Shown: piece after piece, positions 11,408 through 23,644 of the stretch
How positions within the stretch are numbered: position 1 is the stretch's first letter
How the letters are laid out: every line of letters begins with the position of its first letter
Position numbers and translations under genes: made by a program
Assembly: GCF_050624435.1 (NCBI RefSeq)
Contig: NC_134543.1
Span: 123,766,475 to 123,830,474, forward strand
DNA from: Tenrec ecaudatus
Taxonomy: Eukaryota > Chordata > Mammalia > Afrosoricida > Tenrecidae
Direction: 5' to 3'
DNA length: 64,000 nt
The notes under the pieces: model-generated
What the model was told of the DNA's origin: nothing
Seen by the model: the letters and a program-made list of their open reading frames with translations, nothing else
The model's database searches: none

Positions 11408-13351
11408 ACGGCAAATCATCTTTGAGCTTATCTAGACATACTGACTCTATAAACCAAACATAATATTTTAATTTTGACATAGTTAAATATAAATACACCA
11501 TGAAACCAAAAATGGGGAGGGTTAATTTTTTTAATATGCTTTGATTCCTTATATCTAAAAGGTCTCTTATACCTCACCATGAAGAAACACATTAAATCAT
11601 TATTATACTTTAAAAGCAAAAAGAACAAATTCTGAACCACTAAACCTTCTCCCAAATGTAAATCTAGTTTTAAGGAATATAATGAAAAGAAAAAACATTT
11701 TTAATGAACTATAACTCATCCAATACTCTGGATATGTATTTTAACACAATGCCCTAATTTTAGAGCTGTCATCTTTGCATAATCTCTGTGTAGCACAGAA
11801 TTAATTAACCTTGCCTAAAGAAAAGCCTGGTCTCCTGGAATACTGTCTGGTAACGGGCTCTCTGTTTCCCTGGAGACCGTGGCCCACACCAAAGAGCCCA
11901 CACAAACAATGTGACGTGTGTTTATGGTAGTGGTACTTTGTCTATGCGGTACCAGTTTGACCTCCAAAATGACAGAAAAAAAGCAGCCAGCCACATGGCT
12001 GGTCAAGCCGTCTACGTGACTAAGTCGCAGTACAAATCTGGCCACCATGGCACAAGTCAGCTTCCTCGGTAGGAAACACTCTGGGTGGATCCATCCTAAC
12101 TTATCCCTGGGGCAGTTCATACTGCTCATATGACTCCACTGGAAGAAGACTACCGGAAGCTTCATACTCGGAATGCTTCTGGGTCAGCTCATTTTAATCT
12201 GTAGCCTTTTAAAGTAGTACGTCATAACCATGAGTACAACAGTATTCACAGAGTACTTCTAGTAAATCATAGAACCTTACTGGGCTTGGGGACTCCCAAA
12301 CTTGCAACTGGAAGCACAAGTGAGAGTGGGCTCAGAGAACCCTGAGCTTGGAAGGGTGCTCTTGGGCACTGTGAAAAATCTTTATAACACACGTGTGTAA
12401 ATATTGCAAAGGTAAAAGAATGAATGAATGGCTACAACTCATACAACTCTAAATATCATCACCTAAAATAGGACAAGGCTCTCTATAAAAAAAGAACAAA
12501 CCGCAGGTGATAGCACATGCCCTAGAGATGCCTTCAATCTAAGGGAGTATCTCTTATTTTAAGAAAAAAAATAAACATGCAAAAGATACTTTATATTAAA
12601 AGCACAGGTACAAATAAAACACACTCAAGTACAAGTATTTAAGTAATTGCTAAGAGATGTTAGAGTAGTGATGGGCATTTATATATAGGAAAGGATTTTA
12701 GAACACAAAATGATGACGTAGAAAGGTGATGTGGTAGAGCAGCAGACTGGTGGGATTAGCGTTGACATAGTGAACATTTTAAAGTAAAAGTAAACTATCC
12801 AAAGCCAATACTTACACTTCAAAAAAAAAGAAAAGTCCAGGTAGCATGGATGAGTTGGGAATACTTAAAGATTAAACTTCCCATTAAAAAGCAGTTCGAC
12901 AAAGATAGAAGCTAGTTGCGGGTAGTCATAGTGTAGGAGCTTAACTGTGAAGAAACCAGACTTTCTACTTACCATAATATACCTCCATACTACATTGCTG
13001 CATAATATTTAAAATGATGGAAGAAAACAGGAGGAAAGTAGGCTATATTTGAAGTTTATTTACTAGAATTTCCAACTTATAGGAGATTTGTTCTGTGTCT
13101 GAGGAATAAAATTGTAGTTTGAACTCCCTTCCATGTAAAAGGGTTCTTTTCTATCAAATTTTTGCCAAGACATTAAAAGTATGCATACAATACATATGTC
13201 GTAGGCTCAGAACCCCAAACTCCAACAAATATAAACCAAAACCCATTTGCACTTTGTTCAAGCAAAAAGATTATTGTATAGATGAAATAACACAGGGGCT
13301 GGGAGAGATACCGAAAGGGTCAATAACTTGAATGAATTGTGATGTACTCAC
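11408..13351. other. VPS13C intron 3, right part, nothing recognised
   Basis: About 1.9 kb leading up to exon 3 on its 3' side (minus-strand sense). AT-rich, with no clear repeat family recognised and no plausible additional exon. The 116-codon open frame at 11815-12165 (minus) has no recognisable domain and no splice context, so I treat it as chance. Confidence 0.5.
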
Positions 13352-13394
13352 CAATTTGGCCAGCTTTGACTTTAAAAGGAACATCTAATTCACT
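13352..13394 (-). CDS. VPS13C: VPS13C coding exon 3
   Basis: A 43-bp exon encoding SELDVPFKVKAGQI plus the first base of Asp, residues 49-62 of VPS13C in the chorein domain. The reverse strand shows an AAAG acceptor after a T-rich tract and a strong donor (ATTG|GTGAGT). It begins in phase 0 from exon 2 and ends in phase 1, matching exon 4. No damage. Short N-terminal exons like this are typical of the VPS13 family; they are easily missed by ab initio prediction, and identification here rests on the peptide and phase. Confidence 0.96.
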
Positions 13395-14400
13395 CTTTAA
13401 TAGAAAGAAAAAGAACAACTTGAATGATTAATCTCCCCAGAAAAAGAGTCATTTTTGTATCAGCATTTAAATATATAATTACCTCTGAGTAAAAGCATAA
13501 AACACATTTTCTAGGTGAGAAACTCATAAGGGACTGACAGAGAAGTTTCTGATCATGAAAATTCAGACGTGGCAGAGAAAACTCACAGAAAAAGTAGAAA
13601 CAGAAATAATAGAAAAAGAGTTAGTAGCCAAAGAAAGTAATTCGATAAACTGGTTGCTGATTCAATAAACCAAACACAAAGCAAGTCTGTATCATTTTAA
13701 AACAACAGACGCTGCTTACCAGCAATACTAATAAAGCAAAAAGAACAGTCCCGTTGTACTGTGCAATAAAAAGAGCAGAGCAATTTTCTCTCAAATTAAA
13801 TAGTAAATTAAAACGTGAAACTATTTTCAAGGTCAGTTCCCAAGTTATTATTTCTCTAATTAGCATTTATTTTAGATAAGTTACTGGCAATTAGCAATAT
13901 ATTTTCACATTTTATTCTGAATCTTTTTTATCCATAAACATTGAAAATAGCTGGCATTCACAATTATTTTTTGTCTTCAAAATTAAACAAACACAGCCTT
14001 TCAGTTGGGTATACCTTAACTTATACTAATTCTTTGAAATCGGCTACTGCAACATGTGTTTTCTACAACAATTAGCTAAAGTAATAAATGTACCTACTCA
14101 TCTGATTCCTCGTGTTCCAGAACACCTTCTACAGAGATTTCCAAAGAGAAGTATTCCAACAAAACAAATATGCCTACTATATAGCTATACAGTTAAATTA
14201 GGCCAATGAAAAGCACTTCATTTTCCCAATAATATCACTTTGCCATTAAGAAAAAAATACTAGTTCTAAATATTTAATCTCACATTTTCTGCAGTAAAGG
14301 GTTCCGAGTGATCCCCTTTGAATTACTCAATCACTCCAACCAAAGAGTGTCTATGAGCTCACCAAATTAGATGAGTCCGCATAATTTCTTAAAAACTTAC
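13395..14400. other. VPS13C intron 2 (1,006 bp), nothing recognised
   Basis: AT-rich DNA lying between exons 2 and 3. It is bounded on the minus strand by GTAAGT at exon 2 and an AG acceptor at exon 3. I see no interspersed repeat in it, which is notable only because both neighbouring introns are packed with insertions. Confidence 0.6.
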
Positions 14401-14444
14401 CAGAGCATTTTCTTTTATCTGTAGATTATCTAAAGCCACATTCC
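14401..14444 (-). CDS. VPS13C: VPS13C coding exon 2
   Basis: A 44-bp exon. With the last base of exon 1 it reads G-NVALDNLQIKENAL, residues 34-48 of VPS13C. The acceptor is CTTAAAG after a T/C-rich tract and the donor is CTG|GTAAGT. Phase 1 at the start and phase 0 at the end fit exons 1 and 3 exactly. The peptide is part of the first beta-strands of the chorein domain that opens the lipid-conducting groove. No damage is seen. Confidence 0.97.
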
Positions 14445-14489
14445 CTTTAAGAAAGAGAAAAATGAGTTAGTATACCCTTTTGTCTGAAG

Positions 14490-14700
14490 CAATAAAACAA
14501 TACTGCAAGTCCATTCTGACTCCCACCGACTCTAGAAGACAGAGCAGAATTGCCCACAGGGTTTCCAAAGCTATAAATTTTTACAGAAGCAGACTGCCAT
14601 GTCTTTCTCCTAAGGAACTGCTAGAGGGTTCAAACCGCCAACCTTTCCAGCAGCAGCCGAATGCTTTAACCACTGTGCCGTCAGAGGTCCTACCAATTAG
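14490..14700 (-). repeat. AfroSINE
   Basis: A full-length-looking copy: tail first (cattctgactcccaccgac), a middle block (cagggtttccaaagctataa) and a B-box-bearing head (gagggttcaaaccgcc, ctttaaccactgtgccgtca). It sits about 50 bp upstream of VPS13C exon 2 within intron 1, in the same orientation as the gene. Confidence 0.85.
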
Positions 14701-14859
14701 CACAGGCTACCATAATTCAATTCTTTTATACATGATGGCAAATGGGAGCTTCATTCAGGTTGATAAAAGTAACTCATGTGCCTCTGTATACTTGAAGCAA
14801 TACATCACAGGAACACTTTCAAACTTGCTGGTGAAGAAGTCATGTTGACTGTTTTTCCA

Positions 14860-15018
14860 AGGCTCGGATGTGGTAGAGCAATTGTTAGCAGGACTGCTCA
14901 AGAGCAATCTACACTGAATCAGAGAAGAGGAGGCTGTCTGCTCCGTGAACACCTCCAACATCAGAAACCCTATGGAGCAGTGGGACTCAATGGAACTGGG
15001 TTTTGGTTTTCGACGCAC
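14860..15018 (+). repeat. AfroSINE, degraded
   Basis: The body 'gaggaggctgtctgctccg...cagaaaccctatggagcagtgggactcaatgg' is typical of AfroSINE; the head (from about 14860) is strongly diverged. Confidence 0.65.
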
Positions 15019-15675
15019 ATGTTTTTAAGATATGAAATACTGAAATCTGCCTATACAAATAAAAGCTAACCGAGTGTATGAGGAGGCTTCACATTCTCCG
15101 AAACGCCCTTGCACTTAGAAAGGCTGACAGGAAGAAAGACCCGAATATTATGAGATTATCCCTGAAAGGTAGGTCTAAAGATGCCGGTATTTCTTTTTAT
15201 CATTTTTTAATTAATTTTTTTCTCAATGTATTAATGATTCGATATCCTTTTCTCATTAGATATTGCATTTCTCATAAAACTACAAAGTACTGAGGGGAAT
15301 AGGGAAACAAAACAAAGTTAAATACCAATATAACACGACTGCAATATTTTTTAGAGCAAATAAACGCAGATTTACTCTTTGCGGGGTGGGGGGGATAAAA
15401 ATGAGTGTTATCGAAAACACAGCCAATCTAAAACGGAAGCCAGGCTGATAGATCCAGTCTGTGAGCTATTTGCACTACAGGAGGAGTCGCTCCTACTAAC
15501 AGAAAGAACACAGCAGGGGAGTGGCAGATTCCAGATTAGCGCATGGGTAAAAATGCACTCATTCATTCGACCAGTGGATAAATGTCTAAACTAGGGAAGG
15601 CGCTGTGCTCTTCCAATAAGCTGTAGACTTTCCTACCTGAAATATAAAAATTAATTTAAATAAATGTCATTGTAT
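15019..15675. other. VPS13C intron 1, no recognised feature
   Basis: AT-rich, with short G-runs near 15382 and no identified repeat family, exon or RNA. Confidence 0.5.
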
Positions 15676-16080
15676 TCTTGTTGTTACTGCCATCAAATAG
15701 GCTCTGACTCGTGGTAACTTTATGAACAGGATGAAACAGTGCCCTTGTCTAGAAATTGGTCTTTCTTTGCGTTGGACCCAAAGCAAGCAGGTGACGGTCT
15801 TGTCATGCTCACTTCTAAAGACTACCAGAATCCAATTCTTATTCTTTGGCAGCCCGTGGTATGTTAAATATGCTCTGCTAACTCCACAGCTGGAACACAC
15901 TGATTCTTCTGTCTCCCTCTTTCATGACCCATCTTGCACAAGCACACAGTAGGACTGGGCGTCTTACTCATCAAAGTGACATCTTTGCTTTCTAATACTT
16001 TAAAGAGGTCTTTGGCAGTCAATATGCCCAAACACCCGGTTTGATTTTTTTTTTTTGACTGCCTCTTCCACAGACGTATA

Positions 16081-16285
16081 GGAGGCCTGGTGGCGTAATC
16101 GTTATGCATTGGGCTGCGATCCACAAGGTCAGCCGTTTGAAACCACCAGCTGCTCCTCAGGAGAAAGACAGGGCTTTCTACTCCTGTAAAGAGTTACAGG
16201 CTTGAAAACCCAGGAGAGCAATTTTACCCTAACCTATAGGGTCACTTTGAGTTGGCATCAACTCAGTAGCGGTGAGTAAAGCATG
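16081..16285 (+). repeat. AfroSINE, near full length
   Basis: Head aggcctggtggcgtaatcg, B-box region tcagccgtttgaaacc, body ctactcctgtaaagagttac and tail tgagttggcatcaactcagt are all in consensus order. Inserted in the RTE LINE. Confidence 0.9.
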
Positions 16286-16402
16286 TGAAGTATCCATGAA
16301 CGTGGATTGTTGATCCACACAGAATGAATTCCCTGATAACTCCAAATTCTTCACCATGTATCATGATGATGTTTATTGGGCCAGTTGTGAAGGGTTTCCA
16401 TT

Positions 16403-16520
16403 TACTGTATATACTCTTGGACAAGCCGAGTTTTTTTGGCACATTCCTTAGGCAGTTTTTGTGATAAAATTAGGTGCCTTAGCTGATATTTGGTTGGCTT
16501 ATACTTGAGTATATACAGTA
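16403..16520. mobile_element. Palindromic MITE, copy 2
   Basis: 118 bp bounded by TA. Left end CTGTATATACTC and reverse-complemented right end CTGTATATACTCAAGTATAA are inverted repeats; the interior 'ataaaattaggtgccttagc' matches copy 1 at 3524. Inserted in the RTE LINE. Confidence 0.82.
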
Positions 16521-16644
16521 TGGTCTGGTGTAATCCACAATGAAATCTGTGTCACTGACCTCCATTAGCAAATGCTTCAAGTTCTCTTCATTTGAGGCAA
16601 GTAAGGTTGAGTCATCTGCATATAAAAATAACCAAACCAAACGT

Positions 16645-16828
16645 CACTGAGCTGGTCCCAACATGCAGTGCCTCTCCAGGAGAGGAGAACGACTCCAAAG
16701 GGTCTTAGAGGCTCCAGATCCTGATGGGAGCAGAAAGTCTCCTCTTTCTCCTGCAGAACAGCCTGTAGGCTTGAACCAACACCTTGTAGTTAACAGCCCA
16801 ATGTTCAACCCATTGGGGTACCTTCATC
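16645..16828 (-). repeat. AfroSINE, diverged
   Basis: Body 'gggagcagaaagtctcctct' and head 'ttgtagttaacagcccaatg...cattggggtacct' are in reverse order relative to the consensus. Inserted in the RTE LINE. Confidence 0.65.
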
Positions 16829-17345
16829 TGCATATAGTAGATTGTTCATGAGTCTTTTCCCAATCTTGACACGGCCGTCTTTATATAGTTCGGCTTTTCA
16901 GATTTTTTTCATTATATTGATTGAATAAGTAAGGTGAAAGGATGCAATTCTTATTCAGTGTGGTTCTGCTGCCTCTTGACCCTGGTACAGGTTCTGCATG
17001 AGTACAATAAAGTTCTGGGATTCCCATTCCTTAAAACCTTATCCATACTAATTATGATCCACAGTTGAATGCCTTTGTATAGGCAACAAAACACAGGTCA
17101 ACATCTCCCTAGTATCCTCTGCTTTGGGCCAAATTCCATCCAACAACAGCAATAATATCCAACAGCAGTAACATCCTATTCTGAGTCTGACTTGAACTTC
17201 TGCCAGGTGCCTGTCAATGAACCACTTTAAATGAGCTTGCCATACCTTCAGCAGAACTCTGTTAGTATGTGATATCCATGCTACTGATTTGATAATTTCC
17301 ACAACTTTCTTTAGGAGAGGCACAAATATAGATCAAATGGCCAGA

Positions 17346-17783
17346 GAGTGGTTTCGATGAGTAAGCAGTTGCAGCATACTAGTTTAAACCTGTATCTCTA
17401 AAATTAAAGCAGGTCAACACATAATATTTTTTATAATATTTAGTGAAAAACAAACTGTGTGATTTAATTACTGAACCTTGAAGGAAAAATTGCATCTTTT
17501 GCGTTTCTCCTTCAAAATAACATAATCTGCCATACACGTGCACATAACTTTACCTTATAACCAGATCGACCATGCTCAGAACAGAGGCCCTAGAAAGCCC
17601 TGAAAACCCAGGGGAGGGTGGGGAGCTGGGAAAGAGGAAGGAAGAAGATAAGCATTTGTGCCTGACCTTTTAACATTAAAAAAGAAGTCAAACAGGGATA
17701 GAATGACTAATCAGCAGAGATGGATAAGGTTAACTCTGCCGGCAGGACAGGCACTTGAGACAATCCCACAGTAAACCAGAAAG
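17346..17783. other. VPS13C intron 1, nothing recognised
   Basis: Intronic sequence between the RTE LINE and the next AfroSINE. No feature recognised. Confidence 0.5.
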
Positions 17784-17905
17784 AACAAACCACTGCTGTT
17801 GAGTCGATTCTGACTCAGAGTGGCCCTATTGGACAGAGGAGTGCTTCTGAGATTTAATTCCATCAAACCTAAGGCACCAAGGTGACAGGCAAGCAGCAAG
17901 TCCTA
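17784..17905 (-). repeat. AfroSINE fragment
   Basis: The reverse-oriented tail 'tgttgagtcgattctgactc' followed by 'agtggccctattggacagag' marks the 3' half of the SINE; the head is missing. Confidence 0.8.
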
Positions 17906-18715
17906 CAGGATAAGCTGAAGGGGGTGCCATCTGTGCTTCAGAAAAGAAGGTCTGGGGTTCAGACTTGGATCCCAGACGGTGCCCACTAAAAGGCTGGAGG
18001 CATTTTGCTAAGCATAAAATGCTTAAAATTCTCAGCTAGAGAGTTTCTGGGCCAGTCTAGATGGGCATGTTAGGAAGTAACCTAAAAGAGTAGATTCTTA
18101 ATCAAAGTTGATCTAGGATCTGTAATAATGAATCAGAAGATAGAAATAAAAGTCATCAATTTAGAAAATGATAAAAGTACCCAAAGTCAGAGGCATTTCA
18201 AAAAATACAATAAAAAGTTGATCAATTATTTTTATAAAAACAAACAAAAACAAGCTAAGATTTAGCTGGGCAAAGGGAAAACTAGTAAATTTATGAATAA
18301 AAATAAGTAGTATCGTCATAATAGTGTGTGTGGGGGGGGCAGTGTGGTGTGTGGGGTGAGGGATGGAAGACTTCCTAAATCTGTATCTGGTCTTTTAAAA
18401 GTATAATTACCTGTACAATGAATATAAGAAATACAGAGCTGGTGTTACATAGCTCCAGCCACATGTCATCTCTCCTGTACCTCCATAGATCATCTACTCT
18501 TTCTTCCTTACAGCGTTTAATATTTAACTTTATACAAATGTCTTTCTTCTTAGACCTGATTATAAACTCCTTAATTATTCTTCACAAAGCAAGTGTTCAA
18601 TAAATATTGACTTAATTAACTTAGAGTGTCAATTACTTAGAGGATAAATTCACTAGGCTGAAAATACAACTAAAATAAGAACAAGGACCTTTATCCTTCA
18701 GAAAACACTTTCAAA
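17906..18715. other. VPS13C intron 1, nothing recognised
   Basis: AT-rich, with a short G/T-rich run near 18325-18350. No repeat family or coding signal identified. Confidence 0.5.
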
Positions 18716-18990
18716 TCTATTGTTTTATTTGAGCCCCACAGCATCCTGCAGCAGGAGGCAGGACAAGTGTTATACAAGGACCATTTCAAAGACTGTGGGA
18801 GAATTCCAGTTTTTCATTCCATATTTGCAAGGACTTTCTGAAGCCTCGTCATATACCAAGCTAAAGAAAAGGATGTGTCAAGAGGTTAAGTGACAGGTCT
18901 AAGAATACCGTGGCAAAAGCTAGAAAGGGAAAGAGCCAAGCTGAGAGCTATACTGTCTCCAAACAGCAAGGGAGAAGAAGTACAAGATTT
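18716..18990 (+). repeat. MIR-like ancient SINE remnant
   Basis: The words 'atttgagccccacagcatcc' and, further on, 'agaggttaagtgacaggtct' resemble the MIR core, apparently separated by an insertion. The call is by eye and tentative. Confidence 0.45.
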
Positions 18991-19109
18991 TAAATCAGCG
19001 GACAATTCAACCTCCCTGGCAAAGTCAATAAAAATAAAATGACTGCAAAAATCACAGGAAGCACAGAGAAGTTGCCATAGATGTTGGATCTACTTTTGGT
19101 TTCTGCATC

Positions 19110-19200
19110 TGATAAGACACGTGAAAAATCAATCCTGTCCTATAGGGTCGTTATACGTCAGAATCAACTCAATGGCAGTGAGTGAATGAGATGAGTCTCA
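19110..19200 (+). repeat. AfroSINE 3' fragment
   Basis: 'cctatagggtcgttatacgtcagaatcaactcaatggcag' is the terminal part of the SINE (split here only for description); the head is absent. Confidence 0.8.
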
Positions 19201-19411
19201 AAGTAACCAATCTAGACAAGTACGGGCACATCTTTGACCTTTTAAAATTCACAGTGACTTTAGGAAGGGAAAGTGGGGAGAGAGGGAACAGAGACTCTCA
19301 CTCCTGCCATTTCCCTGTTAAAACAGGAAGTGTTGGCATTAAAAAGTGTGGAGAGCTACAGTGTTACCAATAAACTTTCTATACATTTCAAGAATCTTAG
19401 AAGAAGAATGT

Positions 19412-19545
19412 AAGAAGCCCTGGGGTGGGGGTGGCCGGGTGCTCATGGTTAGGCATCATCAAACCCACCAGCTACTTTTTTATCCTGGAGGGATGCTAAG
19501 AGTCTGAATTGACTCAATGGCAGTGAATTTGATTTGAGGGTTTCT
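19412..19545 (+). repeat. AfroSINE, internally shortened
   Basis: Head 'aagccctggggtggggg' and B-box-like 'catcaaacccaccagc' are followed closely by the tail 'gtctgaattgactcaatgg', so the body is shortened. Confidence 0.75.
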
Positions 19546-19737
19546 GAGTGGGTTTAGAAATACTTAGATACTGTCATATTTTCTGTATCAAGTTAGAAGA
19601 CAAGCAAACCTATATTTTGTCTTGCATTCTTATGCTACCTTACCCCCACCCACGGCTACCTGGAGAACAATGTAATATCAGCACGAGAGGAGAACTTTGT
19701 TTTTCTTACATAGTTCGTAGCTGTGGCACTTTGCTCA

Positions 19738-19935
19738 TAAAAGCCATCGTAGCACAGCAGTTAGGGGGTCCTGCTGCTGATCATAAAAGACTGGTGGTTC
19801 AAACCTAGCAGCCACTCTTCAGAAAAAAGACGTGGTGGGGCGGTCTGATTTGACGAAGATGCCCACCTTGGAAACCCTGTGGGCCCATGCTGCTCTCAGC
19901 TATAGCTATCGGAGCTGGCTCAACAGCAACATATA
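19738..19935 (+). repeat. AfroSINE
   Basis: Head 'catcgtagcacagcagttag', B-box 'ggtggttcaaacc' and body 'cttggaaaccctgtgggccc' are recognisable; the tail is diverged (ctatcggagctggctcaaca). Confidence 0.75.
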
Positions 19936-20985
19936 AATATTTCTGTTTGGCATTTTGCTCACCAGTATTGATTGAAGAATGAAAAGTAAAACTAAATGTG
20001 CATTACTTGATGACCATTCCTTACTTTGAATATTGGAAAACTGGCAATAAAACTTATCTAAATGATGAAGCTCATAGGTTTTTACCTACTTAAAATTACA
20101 GTAGTCTAAAAGTTAGAAGAAGTGGCCTCAACTAATCTTCTCTTTTATAGATAAGAAACAACTGGCCTTTGATCAAAAATCACACAATGATGGAATTAGA
20201 CAACAGGTCTCCCCATTCCTAGGCCAGTGCTTACTCTCCTTCCTCAGGCAACTGATAGGGAAGTGCAGGGGGTGGAGTGAAGGGAAAGTACAGCCTAGAT
20301 CTGCAGACTCCCAGGGCATTCCACCTGGCTCCTACTCCTGGTTACTGTTGCTAGTCTTCACAGCCTCTGCGTGGAGTTCACCTGCCAAATAGTAGGGAGA
20401 GCAGCAGAATTCAGAAGTGAACAAGCGCCTGCTGACTTTACACAGTAAATTTTTCAAAAATAGGCAAAGGTTCCAGATTGCAACAATGCTACTTAAACCA
20501 AGTTGCAAAAAATATGGCATTTCAACATCCTTTTTCATGTTACTCTTAAAACAATTATGTCAAGGACATGCCTCAAATAGCTAGGGGCTGTGCATTCTAT
20601 ACCTCCTGGTCTAGATCATAGGGAATGAATATGGAGATAAGTCAATCTTCCTTCCTGGGCAGCAACATATCCATCCACAAACTACTTTTCTGAGCCATTA
20701 AAAATCTGGCTTACAAACTAGCTGGCATGTAGCAGAAGTCTTGTAAGCATATATGCAAATGAGGTTTTTTTTTCTTTTAAAAGATGTATTTGGAAAATAA
20801 GAAATGTTTAGGTATGTGATACTAGTTCTACACAAAATAATTACACTATAGAACAGGGAAAACTCAGAGTCTAAGCTTTAGAAGAAACACATTCATGGCA
20901 CAAAGCAGGTTTTTCTATCATTTACCTAGATTTGCTTGTCATCAGTATTACTATCCTATTGTTAACAATTACAAAGGCCTTCTAC
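19936..20985. other. VPS13C intron 1, one possible MIR remnant
   Basis: Mostly unrecognised. Around 20125-20200 'cttttatagataagaaacaa...aaaatcacacaatgatgg' resembles a MIR core in sense orientation. No gene or RNA signal. Confidence 0.45.
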
Positions 20986-21110
20986 ATTAATTATCTCATC
21001 AACAATCTGGAAGCGATTTCCACCCCATCTTACAGATCTAGAAACCAAGGTTTAAAGAATTAGAATGTTTCTCCAGCTAAGAAGTAATCAGAGCCTCATT
21101 TTCCCACAAG
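20986..21110 (+). repeat. MIR-like remnant
   Basis: 'aattatctcatcaacaatct...cttacagatctagaaaccaagg' and 'ctccagctaagaagtaatcag' follow the order of the MIR consensus. Heavily diverged. Confidence 0.55.
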
Positions 21111-22620
21111 AGCAAGAATTGGAGAAAGGGTAGTCTGCTTAAACCATTTAATATTAAGAATTGTCTAGCATTAAAAATAAATACCTTTTCCTTGAAAGCC
21201 TCATGCTATGAGCTACCTGGATTGGATTGTAGAATGTCTCTCAAGGGGCACAGCATTCTCCATAGGCTACGTCAGAAGCACCTGAGCTGGAAAACCCACT
21301 CCGTGAACCAACCTTCACCTTAAATAGACCTGTTAAAGATCAAAGCCACAGAAACAATCCTTTGAGCTTAATGCTGGAAAGCACATGTCTGCTATCCCAA
21401 GGTCATGGAATTGGATGTCAGTGGACTCTGGTTCAAACCTCTTGTTTTTGAGGTTGCCCAATAATTGACAGGTTAATACTACCATGTATTTGCTCCTTTT
21501 CATGTGCCTTACCTTTTGCGACACAGGTTCTGTCTAGTTTTGCCTTCTTGAATACATGTTATTGGAATCATTGCTTTGTGTCTCATTGTTTTCTTAAACA
21601 GAGTCCATTCGCTTAAATTTTTAATCTGTATAAGTGAACATTCCAAGTAATTTAGGCTAGAAAGCTTTCCAATAGATGTTTACTTTCCTTTTCTCAATAG
21701 TATTTTAAATTCTATGCCATTGGCTGGATTGAAATTAGAATTTCCGAAGATCTCATGGAGGTTATTTATACATATTCTCTCTCAAGAAACTCAAAAAGCT
21801 CCCTCCAAAGTTGGTTGGGGAAAGTATAAACCTTTGATATGCGAATGGACTTTGAGATCACACTTAATCATACTCCCTACTGTAAGCACAACTAGTTCTT
21901 ATAATGAGGCCCTCATTGTCCTGAAGAGGCCACAGAAGATATGGGTCTACAGCAACGCAGCATGTGGCACCGAAATTAGATGGTGCCTTCCTACCAGAGA
22001 AATAGTGTCTGTAATCTCAGAGGCTTTCTTAAAATAAGCAGTCACCTATGTGAGGTGTCAGTTCTAAGTCCACACAGGACTTATAGTTTACACACCAGTG
22101 TGATCCAAAGATTATAAATAAAATCCATGACGAAAGGAAGGAATTGTATGAGAGCTCAAATTATGAGCACCCACGTGCAGAAGGAGGCTAGGGAAGAGAG
22201 TAAGAACCCTAAATCTGTTTTCTAATCGCCATTGGATTAGCAGGGATGTGAATAGTCTTGTTCCTCAGACAGAGCTACCAGTTGGAGGTGAGGGGGGGGG
22301 GGTGCAAGGGGAGGAGTACAGTCTCCCTTGGGCACTTACCCTGGGGTGTCCTTGTTGGAGATCACCCTATGGGGCATTCCACACTTACAAGTCATGCCTT
22401 GACTGCCTTAGGGAGGACCCTGGGCCAATCCTGTAAGCTCTACAATGTATTGCCACGCTTCGTGCCTTTGTAACAATTTCCCTTGACTTCTAGTGTCCCT
22501 TTTACTTGTTTTTATTGGTTTGAGATTAACTTGTCACTAAAGACTCTAAATCCATTGAATTTTTTCCCTTTTCTTTTTTTTTAAGCCACTCAGACCACTA
22601 TTTAAGTTTGAGGGATTTGT
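21111..22620. other. VPS13C intron 1, nothing recognised
   Basis: A 1.5-kb stretch with no recognised interspersed repeat. The 107-codon open frame at 21714-22037 has no domain that I recognise and no conserved-gene features. A short G-run lies near 22290. Confidence 0.45.
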
Positions 22621-23045
22621 TTAGTTTTTAAAGAAACATACAATATGTTTACACAGCCCATCTCAAGAAATGAAGCCAATAACAAATACCCCATTACATC
22701 CTCCATAAATGTGATTTTCTCTCCCACCATTCTTCCCTCCCTACCTGTCCCTCCCTTCTCCCTGTTCCCAACTCTGTCCTGGCCTCCTCATAGTCATCAA
22801 AGTCTAGTCTATTAGTACATAAGCCAGGCTTCTTCTCCTTTGTTTTTCCTTATACAAACAGTGCTATTAAATATTTATCTTTGTACAATTGAGTGAGTTT
22901 GCATAATGTTCTCTAGCTTTATCCATGTTTTCTGGTGTTTAAGAGAATTGTCCTTGTTTTTTAGTGATGCACAATATTTCATAGTACTAGAGTGTGTTTA
23001 TAATTGTGTTTAGGGTAGTAACTATGTTTTTGTTGTTATTTTCAT
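22621..23045 (-). repeat. Old L1 fragment, antisense
   Basis: Sequence such as 'ttgtacaattgagtgagttt' and 'tttcatagtactagagtgtg' with a pyrimidine-rich stretch has the look of an L1 3' end read on the opposite strand. Truncated and heavily diverged. Confidence 0.45.
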
Positions 23046-23317
23046 GTCCCTTTTAAAGCTCTCTGTACATCAGCAAACCCTTGGGCACCATTAAGACCTT
23101 GTGCTAATGGTCTCTATTATCTGGATAAAACATCTTTGTCTTTATCTCATTCTAATCCCATTTAAAATGTAATAAAGGTTACTTAAAAATAAATAAAGAT
23201 AATATTCACAATAGACTTCCTGAATCCAGTCATTCCAATAATTCTATCTCCCTCGGTCCATAGTTTTTGCTCCTGTGGCCTTCATTGTGAATACCAGGAT
23301 GCATGCATGTCTGCATG

Positions 23318-23492
23318 ATCCACAGCCATAGAGTTAATTCAGACTCATAACAACCCTAAAGAGAGCATGTAAATCTTCACAGGAACAGACAGCCGCCTCG
23401 GTCTCCTGCAGGTGGCTAGTGGGTTTTAAGTGCTGACCTGTCTGTTAGCAACCTAAAGCTCACCCGAAAGCCCAACCAGGGCTCCCTGAGGA
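23318..23492 (-). repeat. AfroSINE
   Basis: Reverse-oriented: tail 'agttaattcagactcataac', body 'cctcggtctcctgcaggtgg' and head 'agcccaaccagggctccctg' are all present. Confidence 0.82.
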
Positions 23493-23644
23493 TACACATA
23501 CGCAAGCTCTTTCAACTTATATTAACACAACATCTTATTCTAAATCTCCATCCTGAGAGGATACAAGCACAGCTTATACAGTTTTACTGGCATAGCCCCT
23601 TTCACTCACTTCTTAAATTATCAATGTCATCGGTACAACACATT

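Larger units (their letters stand above)
15676..17345 (-). mobile_element. RTE-type LINE, interrupted by three insertions
   Basis: The reverse strand reads as RTE ORF2. A stretch near 16600 gives Y(A)DDSTLLASNEENLKHLL, the reverse-transcriptase YxDD box, and 17048-17323 reads KVWQAHLKWFIDRHLAEVQ. The left end (actgccatcaaataggctctgactcg) is the RTE 3' terminus that AfroSINE tails share, and 'ctttggcagcccgtggtatg' is a conserved RTE block. The copy carries frame breaks. It is split by AfroSINEs at 16081-16285 (+) and 16645-16828 (-) and by a MITE at 16403-16520. Confidence 0.8.

Noticed and set aside
14600-14680. tRNA gene suggested by A/B-box-like sequence (and the same in other AfroSINE heads)
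   Set aside because: Heads of AfroSINEs are tRNA-derived; arms do not pair properly and the body and tail of the SINE follow.
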